Below are positions 1 through 4,815 of a DNA stretch of 6,037 nucleotides, piece by piece. The notes beneath the pieces were generated by a model that did not search any database, was not told where the DNA came from, and was given only the letters and a program-made list of their open reading frames with translations. This DNA comes from Pseudomonadales bacterium. Its GTDB lineage: Bacteria; Pseudomonadota; Gammaproteobacteria; Pseudomonadales; JAHEIH01. Positions within the stretch are counted from its first letter, which is position 1. The number at the start of each line of letters is the position of its first letter. Where the stretch lies: contig JALRIU010000125.1 in the NCBI GenBank assembly GCA_023255355.1, positions 1 through 6,037 of the forward strand. Direction: 5' to 3'. Position numbers and translations under genes: made by a program.

Positions 1-22
1 GTAAGTTTTGAAAAAATCCCAT
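1..22 (-). CDS. Putative start of a truncated gene downstream of the phosphate transporter
   Basis: Only the first codons are visible: ATG at 22-20 followed by codons reading M-G-F-F-Q-N-L, then the window edge. The start is supported by a purine-rich GAGGA at 31-27, four bases before the ATG and overlapping the stop codon of the transporter gene. That layout is typical of tightly packed, translationally coupled operon genes. The frame differs from that of the transporter. PiT transporters are often paired with a PhoU-like (DUF47) regulator gene, which is one possibility for this gene, but seven residues cannot identify a family. The assignment as a gene at all is tentative. Confidence 0.35.
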
Positions 23-30
23 AAGGTCCT

Positions 31-1071
31 CTAAAAAAATCCACTAAAATGAAACATTAAATATATAACCATCGCTAACAACGCACTGCCTGGAATAGTC
101 AATAACCAAGTTACCGCGATCTCCCTCGCTTTATGCCATCGCACCGCCTTAATATGCTCATAACTGCCAATGCCCATAATGGATGAAGAGACCACATGCG
201 TTGTTGAGACAGGCGCGCCGACAAGCGCAGCTAGCCAGACAACTAATGAAGAACTTAATTGAGAGTTCAATGCATGCAAAGGTCTGATTTTATAAATTGC
301 AAAAGCTAATGTCCGAACAATACGCCAGCCACCCAAAAGGGTACCCATAGTTATCGCTGTTGCACATATCAAAATCACCCAGAAAGGCACACTGAAGGAA
401 TCAATTTGGCCATCTAATAATAAACATAAAGTCAGAATACCCATCGATTTTTGAGCATCATTAGCCCCGTGCGCAAAGGATAGTCCTGCAGTAGTTACCC
501 ATTGTGCACGCCTCAAATTAACATTAACCCTTGGGGTAGCGGCACGCAGTAAAACTAAACTCAATTGCTGTAATAGATAACCTGTAAAAAATCCCAATAG
601 CGGCGATAAGAAAAGCGCTAACAAAACCTTGGTGACGCCCGTTATATGGCCGTGAAGCAACTGCCCAAAGCCCCACACGACATAATCAGGGCCTGCAGCC
701 AGCACGACAACACCGGCCAAACCTCCAACCAAGGCGTGGGAAGAGGATGAGGGAATGCCCTTCCACCAGGTAAGAAAATTCCAAATAACAGCAGCTGCCA
801 ATCCACAGAGTACAATTGGAAGTGACAATGATTCTGGCAAACTATCTAATTCGACAAAAGAACCGATAGTATTAGCTACAGCGGTTCCGCCTAGCAGGGG
901 GCCTAAAAAGGTAAAGCAACCTACAACAGTTATTGCTGATAATGGGGTCATAGCATGCGAGGCAATCGCAGAAGCCACCATATTTGAGACATCATGGAAA
1001 CCATTGGTAAAGTCGAATAGCACGACCAAAAAGATGGCCACACCAAGCAAAACTAATGCAGAATCCACCAA
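31..1071 (-). CDS. pit: PiT-family inorganic phosphate transporter (PHO4 family)
   Basis: This is an inner-membrane, low-affinity phosphate permease; bacterial members are cation-coupled symporters. The 346 residues are almost wholly hydrophobic segments and carry the duplicated signature of the family. The first copy is DFTNGFHDVSNMVAS at residues 20-34 and the second is FAHGANDAQKSMG at 199-211. Each is followed by a Ser/Thr-rich re-entrant motif: PSSSSHALVGG at 107-117 and GAPVSTTHVVSSS at 285-297. The protein is much shorter than E. coli PitA (about 500 residues), as in the many bacterial members that lack a long central loop. The first motif reads HDVSN where HDAAN is usual. There is no ATG start: the frame opens right after an in-frame TAG (1074-1072), so translation begins at TTG 1071 or GTG 1068. 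The first Met codon inside the frame would cut off signature one. It lies 73 bp downstream of a small same-strand gene and may be cotranscribed with it. Some PiT relatives carry sulfate instead, so phosphate is inferred from the family. Confidence 0.93.
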   Translation of the reverse strand: MVDSALVLLGVAIFLVVLFDFTNGFHDVSNMVASAIASHAMTPLSAITVVGCFTFLGPLLGGTAVANTIGSFVELDSLPESLSLPIVLCGLAAAVIWNFLTWWKGIPSSSSHALVGGLAGVVVLAAGPDYVVWGFGQLLHGHITGVTKVLLALFLSPLLGFFTGYLLQQLSLVLLRAATPRVNVNLRRAQWVTTAGLSFAHGANDAQKSMGILTLCLLLDGQIDSFSVPFWVILICATAITMGTLLGGWRIVRTLAFAIYKIRPLHALNSQLSSSLVVWLAALVGAPVSTTHVVSSSIMGIGSYEHIKAVRWHKAREIAVTWLLTIPGSALLAMVIYLMFHFSGFF

Positions 1072-1078
1072 CTATTTA

Positions 1079-1083
1079 CTTCC
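1079..1083 (-). promoter_or_regulatory. Ribosome binding site deciding a TTG start
   Basis: GGAAG on the minus strand, seven bases (TAAATAG) before the TTG at 1071-1069 and ten before the following GTG. The spacing favours TTG as initiator of the phosphate transporter. The last three spacer bases are an in-frame TAG, so no longer start is possible. Confidence 0.55.
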
Positions 1084-1144
1084 AATTACGAGATAAATCA
1101 TAAGCAGGCCAAAGCCATGAGAGGTCGTATTTGTATTAGTAAAT

Positions 1145-1354
1145 TTAGTCAAAAAACGCATCCGCCTGACATGATAATTTATCTGCGCCAGTACTTAAGA
1201 CACCCGACAGACTATCATCACCCTTGATATCATTTTGTATCTGTTGAGAGACACATGCTAGGCTTTGTCCGTCTTGCAGCATTTCAATATAGGGCCGCCC
1301 CAAAAAACCAACAGCGACCAATAGCCCCGCAACAACAATCAATAGAATCTTCAT
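1145..1354 (-). CDS. Small exported or membrane-anchored protein, unknown function
   Basis: A 69-residue protein of no family I recognise. Residues 2-19 (KILLIVVAGLLVAVGFLG) form one hydrophobic segment after a single Lys. It could be a signal peptide or an uncleaved N-terminal anchor; no clear AxA cleavage site is visible. The remaining 50 residues are polar and contain exactly two cysteines (Cys34 and Cys62), which could form a disulfide if the domain is periplasmic. The end is acidic and aromatic (ADAFFD). I chose the ATG at 1354 because AAAGGA sits six bases upstream. An in-frame ATG at 1375 would prepend MNKKGRV but has no comparable ribosome binding site. The gene precedes the phosphate transporter on the same strand by 73 bp without an obvious terminator, so cotranscription is plausible. 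It diverges from the asparaginase-family gene. Coding status rests on the good ribosome binding site and the coherent export-type N-terminus. Confidence 0.68.
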   Translation of the reverse strand: MKILLIVVAGLLVAVGFLGRPYIEMLQDGQSLACVSQQIQNDIKGDDSLSGVLSTGADKLSCQADAFFD

Positions 1355-1360
1355 AACGCG

Positions 1361-1366
1361 TCCTTT
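1361..1366 (-). promoter_or_regulatory. Ribosome binding site of the small exported protein
   Basis: AAAGGA on the minus strand, six bases before the ATG at 1354-1352. It selects this start over the in-frame ATG at 1375, which lies upstream of the site itself. Confidence 0.65.
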
Positions 1367-1500
1367 TTTATTCATCTTAGGTTAACTCTGACACTTTTTA
1401 AACCTGAATAACGATTGCTTTTACTTGGTAACCTCTATTGACAGTATTTACCCCTTCACGCCTTTCCAGTGCTATGCCAATCTTGCTTTATAAACGCTTT

Positions 1501-1504
1501 GGAG
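1501..1504 (+). promoter_or_regulatory. Ribosome binding site of the asparaginase-family gene
   Basis: GGAG (within TTTGGAG) lies six bases before the ATG at 1511. It picks this start over the in-frame GTG at 1469. The ATG choice also leaves a well-formed signal peptide at the protein N-terminus. Confidence 0.75.
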
Positions 1505-1510
1505 CAGAAA

Positions 1511-2488
1511 ATGACAATAAAACCTTTACTGGCAGCATTTAGCATATTTTGGGCTGGGGTGAGCATTGCACAATCTCCCATCGCCATCGTTATACACGGT
1601 GGTGCAGGTACATTATTGCCAGAACACATCACAGCTGAGCAACGTGCAGAATATCATAAGGCACTATCGACTGCGCTCAAACGAGGGTTTGACTTACTAA
1701 GTGCAGGTAAAACCAGCGAAGATGCGATTATTGCAGCCATCACTAGCATGGAGGATTCACCACTCTTCAATGCTGGCCATGGGGCTGTGCTAACCCACCA
1801 AGGTACTGCAGAACTTGACGCATCGATTATGCTCGGCGCAGATCGGAACGCTGGGGCAGTCGCCGGCGTCAGCACAATTAAAAATCCAATCCTTGCAGCA
1901 AGAGAAGTTATGCATCACAGCCCGCATGTGATGCTAGCAGGTCATGGTGCAGATGATTTTGCAGAACAACGTGGCTTAACCATAGTTGATAATGCTTACT
2001 TTATAACACCTCGCCGCCAGCAACAGCTAGAGCGATTAAAGCACGAAGAACAGCGCACATTAGACGATAAAGCGGGCCCAGTGGGTGCAGTAGCCCTCGA
2101 TCAATTCGGTAATATTGCGGCGGGCACCTCCACTGGCGGAATGAGTAATAAGCGTTTTGGTAGGATCGGTGATGCTCCAATCATTGGCGCCGGTACATAT
2201 GCTGATAATCGAACTTGCGGCATTTCTGCAACTGGCCATGGTGAATATTTTATTCGCGCCGGGGTGGCATACAACATTTGTCAACTAAGTCGCTTAACCG
2301 GCATTTCTCTGCAACAAGCAGCTGATGAAGTCGTAAAACATGAATTGGTGGATATGGGGGGAGAGGGCGGCATTATTGGCCTAGATCCACAAGGGAATAT
2401 CGTGATTAGTTTTAATAGCACAGGCATGTATCGCGGTTGGATAGATAGTTCAGGCCAACTATCCACCGCAATTTTTAAAGAGAATTAA
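1511..2488 (+). CDS. iaaA: Signal-peptide-bearing isoaspartyl peptidase / plant-type L-asparaginase homologue lacking the catalytic Thr
   Basis: A 325-residue Ntn-hydrolase of the Asparaginase_2 family. Members self-cleave before a Thr, which then hydrolyses isoaspartyl dipeptides and L-asparagine. Residues 1-20 are a Sec signal peptide (Lys4, hydrophobic core, SIA before Gln21), implying a periplasmic location. Family landmarks follow: HGGAG at 29-33, PLFNAGHGAVLT at 84-95, ELDASIM at 101-107, AGAVAGV at 114-120 and NPILAAREVM at 125-134. The segment at the cleavage site reads KAGPVGAVALD (187-197), where the family has GTVGAVALD: the nucleophile is replaced by Pro190. Using E. coli IaaA as reference (Thr179 nucleophile, constant offset of 11), the other residues are present: Thr208, Arg218, Asp221, Thr241 and Gly242. 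The length is normal and the frame intact to its stop. As read, self-processing and normal catalysis should fail. It could be a pseudoenzyme, a recent null allele or a base-call error (ACA to CCA is one change). It converges on the GntP permease gene with a 12-bp gap. Confidence 0.9.
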   Translation: MTIKPLLAAFSIFWAGVSIAQSPIAIVIHGGAGTLLPEHITAEQRAEYHKALSTALKRGFDLLSAGKTSEDAIIAAITSMEDSPLFNAGHGAVLTHQGTAELDASIMLGADRNAGAVAGVSTIKNPILAAREVMHHSPHVMLAGHGADDFAEQRGLTIVDNAYFITPRRQQQLERLKHEEQRTLDDKAGPVGAVALDQFGNIAAGTSTGGMSNKRFGRIGDAPIIGAGTYADNRTCGISATGHGEYFIRAGVAYNICQLSRLTGISLQQAADEVVKHELVDMGGEGGIIGLDPQGNIVISFNSTGMYRGWIDSSGQLSTAIFKEN

Positions 2489-2500
2489 CCGATAAAACCA

Positions 2501-3835
2501 TTACATGAAAGAGGCTAGCAAAATTGTCAATAAACAGGCGATCACGGGGATGACGACGGTAACAACCGCCATATCCTTATAGCCTTGCTTATGACTCATG
2601 CCAGTAATTGTAAGCACAGCAATGATTGCTCCGCAGTGCGGCAAAGAATCGAAACCACCGGCAGCAATAGCAGTTACCCGATGTAGAATTTCATGAGAAA
2701 TCCCCAAATCCATGTATGCCGGTGCCATGGTTTGCATGAAAATTTGCAAACCACCACTTCCCGATCCAGTAATCCCTGCGACTAAACTGACAGAGGTGAA
2801 TAATTTGAGCAAAGGGGGTAAATCTAAACCAGCCATCCATGCGATAAAATCTTGAAAGCCCACTGTCTGGGTTACAACACCGCCAAAACCAATCACCGCA
2901 GCTGTACTCAATAAGGGCATAACTGATTCTTGGGTACCTTGCCCTAATAGCGCAAAGGGCTGCTCACGAATATCAGCAAACAAAACAAAACATAATCCAG
3001 TCCCCAGCATTAACGCCACACAAGGCCACAATATCGGCTGATTGGCAGCAAACTGCATTATTGAATTGCTGCCTGGATCAATAAATCTAGGTACCAAAAT
3101 AGTTACTAATACAACAAGAATTGGGGCAATCGCCTTTAACCAATGTGGATAAGCCTGCTGCAAGTCGACAATACGGTCATTTGGGCCGGCAACAAAACCC
3201 TCGCCATTGAGAACCGCTAAACGCCGTTGTTTTTCTAGATAGGCCATTCCACCAAATAGCATCACAGCACTCGCAAAGATACCCAAGCTAGCGCCGGCAT
3301 AAAGATCTGTTCCGTATCCGACTGAGGCCAAAACGTTGTGGATAGATGGCGTGCCTGGCAAGGCTGTCATGGTAAAGGTCCCTGCACCCAAAGCCACTGC
3401 TCCCGTAAACAGGCGCTTGGGAGTATTGGTTTCTTGGATTAGTCGCAATCCAAGTGGATAAATGGCAAAAATCACTACGAACACCACCACACCGCCGTAA
3501 GTTAGCAACGCGCAAGCCAATGCAGCAATCCAAAGTACCTTTTCTTTGCCCCAAGCGCCTAACATCGCCATGGCGATACTGGTGGCTGCCTGACTATCAC
3601 CCATTACCCGCCCAAAAATAGCACCACTAGCAAATAACAGGAAAAACTTGCCCGCGAAACTGAACATACCCAGTTTACCCAAAGCAAAGCCTTGCATAAG
3701 ACTATCAGCAACGGGTAAACCATTACTAAAAATGACCACGAGAGAACAAATCACCGAAGCAAAAAGGATGTTAATGCCCCGTAAGGCAAAGAAAATTAAT
3801 AAAGCTAATCCAGCAAGCAGACCAAGATATTCCAT
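2501..3835 (-). CDS. GntP-family organic-acid permease
   Basis: A 444-residue inner-membrane carrier of the gluconate:H+ symporter (GntP) family, which imports gluconate, related sugar acids or hydroxybutyrate. The protein is hydrophobic from residue 3 onward, with roughly a dozen membrane spans and a cytosolic-looking polar stretch around 201-230. Family-like motifs are TALPGTPSIHN at 157-167, GITGSGSGGLQIFM at 354-367 and AAGGFDSLPHCGAII at 391-405. The last one, followed by TGMSHKQGYKDM at 411-422, resembles the branch annotated as D-beta-hydroxybutyrate permease more than classical GntT/GntP, from memory of the family. The substrate is therefore a small hydroxy-carboxylate by inference only. 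The start is ATG 3835, with AAGAGG at 3848-3843 seven bases upstream. No kinase, dehydrogenase or regulator of gluconate or hydroxybutyrate metabolism is adjacent, so the context does not settle the substrate. The length is typical of the family and no defect is seen. Confidence 0.88.
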   Translation of the reverse strand: MEYLGLLAGLALLIFFALRGINILFASVICSLVVIFSNGLPVADSLMQGFALGKLGMFSFAGKFFLLFASGAIFGRVMGDSQAATSIAMAMLGAWGKEKVLWIAALACALLTYGGVVVFVVIFAIYPLGLRLIQETNTPKRLFTGAVALGAGTFTMTALPGTPSIHNVLASVGYGTDLYAGASLGIFASAVMLFGGMAYLEKQRRLAVLNGEGFVAGPNDRIVDLQQAYPHWLKAIAPILVVLVTILVPRFIDPGSNSIMQFAANQPILWPCVALMLGTGLCFVLFADIREQPFALLGQGTQESVMPLLSTAAVIGFGGVVTQTVGFQDFIAWMAGLDLPPLLKLFTSVSLVAGITGSGSGGLQIFMQTMAPAYMDLGISHEILHRVTAIAAGGFDSLPHCGAIIAVLTITGMSHKQGYKDMAVVTVVIPVIACLLTILLASFM

Positions 3836-3885
3836 AGATTTACCTCTTATTATTTTTTTCTAATTTGCAGTTAAACAAGAGCAAG

Positions 3886-3906
3886 GTCAATCCATCAAGG
3901 ATTGAC
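3886..3906. repeat. Perfect 8-bp inverted repeat between two minus-strand genes
   Basis: GTCAATCC (3886-3893) and GGATTGAC (3899-3906) are exact reverse complements separated by five bases. The repeat lies 16 bases past the stop codon of the small membrane-protein gene and 50 bases before the permease start. On the minus strand the stem is followed by CTTGCTCTTGTTT, which is T-rich but not a clean T-run. It could be a weak intrinsic terminator for the upstream gene or an operator for a dimeric regulator of the permease. The symmetry is directly visible; the role is inferred. Confidence 0.5.
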
Positions 3907-3922
3907 GGGCACAAGATGACTG

Positions 3923-4354
3923 CTAGTGAACGATTCTTAATTCAGGCGGTAATGATTTGATCTGATGATATCGCCACCAAAGATAGCAGCCGATAAGAAG
4001 ATCAAACACCACGCACGCCATACCGTACCACTCTGGAACTAAATAGGCACCATTGCCCAAAACATGTAAAAAAACATCCCACACGGGATGAAGCAACCAG
4101 CCAATAGCGAGCATTTTGAGAGGATTTCTTTTAGAAAACCAATAGAAGCTACCATATAAACCAAAACCTATGATTTCGAGTAGCTTCCAATAGCCATCAC
4201 CGCGCTCCAAAGCAAAGATGACATAGATCGCAGCCGCTGCCATGAGCCCCCATCCTGCACCAATGCGCAAGGCATCATCATCTTGGTGACGGGCCCACAT
4301 CAAAGGGGGCAAGGCAGCAATTACTCCGATCAAGGCTGCAGCAATAAAATACAT
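3923..4354 (-). CDS. Small multi-pass membrane protein, resembles DUF6010
   Basis: A 143-residue integral membrane protein with about four or five hydrophobic segments (roughly residues 2-20, 32-48, 58-73, 80-100 and 107-127) and a polar, basic C-terminal tail. The most distinctive part is WLLHPVWDVFLH at 86-97, an H-x-x-W-D-x-x-x-H arrangement (His89, Asp93, His97) inside a membrane segment. It is followed by VPEWYGMACVVFDLLIGCYL at 106-125. This pattern fits my recollection of the uncharacterised DUF6010 family, but I cannot confirm that without a profile search. No function is known to me; the His/Asp cluster could bind a metal or a proton, which is speculation. The start is ATG 4354: an in-frame TAG lies three codons upstream, and a somewhat distant AAAGGA ends ten bases before the ATG. 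It shares strand with the downstream GntP permease across 87 bp and diverges from the rhodanese gene. Confidence 0.75.
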   Translation of the reverse strand: MYFIAAALIGVIAALPPLMWARHQDDDALRIGAGWGLMAAAAIYVIFALERGDGYWKLLEIIGFGLYGSFYWFSKRNPLKMLAIGWLLHPVWDVFLHVLGNGAYLVPEWYGMACVVFDLLIGCYLWWRYHQIKSLPPELRIVH

Positions 4355-4451
4355 ATGGCACTATTCCTTTAGATTGTCTGTATTTGCAACTTGTAACCTA
4401 AGTAAGTTGCGCTGCATTATTTATATTGTTCATTTTAAACCGGCAAATTTT

Positions 4452-4811
4452 ATGTTTAAAAAACTCATCATTCTAATAAGTTTATTTTTATTATCCGCTT
4501 GCGATGATAGTTTTAACGACCTACATCTTCAAGCGCTCGCTAAAGTAAACGCAGGAGCCATCTTGATCGATGTTCGCTCTCCTGCTGAATATGCATCTGG
4601 CCATCTTGAAGGTGCCATTAATATACCTCATACCCAAATTGTCCAAGGTATAACAAACCTTGGGGTATCACAAAACAGCGAAATCGTCCTCTATTGTCGA
4701 AGTGGCAACCGCTCTGGTCAAGCCACTGCAAGCTTACAAAGCGCTGGATTTAAAAGTATTACAAACGGTGGTGGTTACCTTTCTCTACTAGCCGCTCAAC
4801 AACATAAATAA
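4452..4811 (+). CDS. Rhodanese-domain lipoprotein, periplasm-facing
   Basis: A 119-residue single-domain rhodanese (sulfurtransferase fold) preceded by a lipoprotein signal. Residues 1-17 are a Lys-Lys start, a hydrophobic core and the lipobox LSAC, with Cys17 as the predicted lipidated residue. Asp18 and Asp19 follow; in enterobacteria Asp at +2 keeps lipoproteins in the inner membrane, facing the periplasm. The rhodanese domain shows IDVRSPAEYASGHLEGAINIPH at 39-60 and the active-site loop LYCRSGNRSGQA at 80-91, where Cys82 would carry the persulfide. A GGGYLSLL ending (106-113) stands where many relatives have GG plus a Trp. It is comparable in design to the periplasmic PspE-type single-domain rhodaneses. 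I chose the ATG at 4452 because it gives the intact lipoprotein signal; a longer TTG start at 4374 would place 26 non-hydrophobic residues in front of it. The Shine-Dalgarno is weak. The in vivo sulfur donor and acceptor are unknown. The stop lies four bases from the convergent kinase gene. Confidence 0.88.
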   Translation: MFKKLIILISLFLLSACDDSFNDLHLQALAKVNAGAILIDVRSPAEYASGHLEGAINIPHTQIVQGITNLGVSQNSEIVLYCRSGNRSGQATASLQSAGFKSITNGGGYLSLLAAQQHK

Positions 4812-4815
4812 AGCG

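Noticed and set aside
755..1096. Plus-strand open frame of 113 codons opposite the phosphate transporter
   Set aside because: It is antisense to a clear PiT coding region and has a low-complexity, non-family composition.
1379..1434. Inverted pair AGGTTA / TAACCT in the divergent spacer
   Set aside because: The arms are only six bases long and 44 bases apart, which is not distinguishable from chance.
1438..1443. Consensus -35 hexamer TTGACA upstream of the asparaginase-family gene
   Set aside because: No acceptable -10 hexamer lies 16-18 bases downstream (around 1460-1467 it reads gcctttcc), so I do not call a promoter.
1469..1510. Longer GTG start for the asparaginase-family gene, adding 14 residues with two cysteines
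   Set aside because: It would bury the signal peptide behind extra residues and has no good ribosome binding site, whereas ATG 1511 has GGAG at six bases.
1654..2466. Three minus-strand frames opposite the asparaginase-family gene
   Set aside because: All are shadows of a clearly conserved coding sequence and lack domains of their own.
2489..2500. Shared terminator between the convergent asparaginase-family and permease genes
   Set aside because: The 12-bp gap and the flanking bases contain no GC-rich stem followed by a T-run on either strand.
3288..3554. 88-codon frame in another phase within the permease gene
   Set aside because: It lies inside the GntP coding region, is rich in Arg and Cys, and shows no domain or ribosome binding site.
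3648..3863. 71-codon plus-strand frame over the permease N-terminus
   Set aside because: It is antisense to the permease and a basic, low-complexity translation with no recognisable features.
4391..4420. Possible promoter for the rhodanese gene: TTGTAA, 18 bases, CATTAT
   Set aside because: Each hexamer matches the consensus at only four of six positions in an AT-rich spacer, which is expected by chance.
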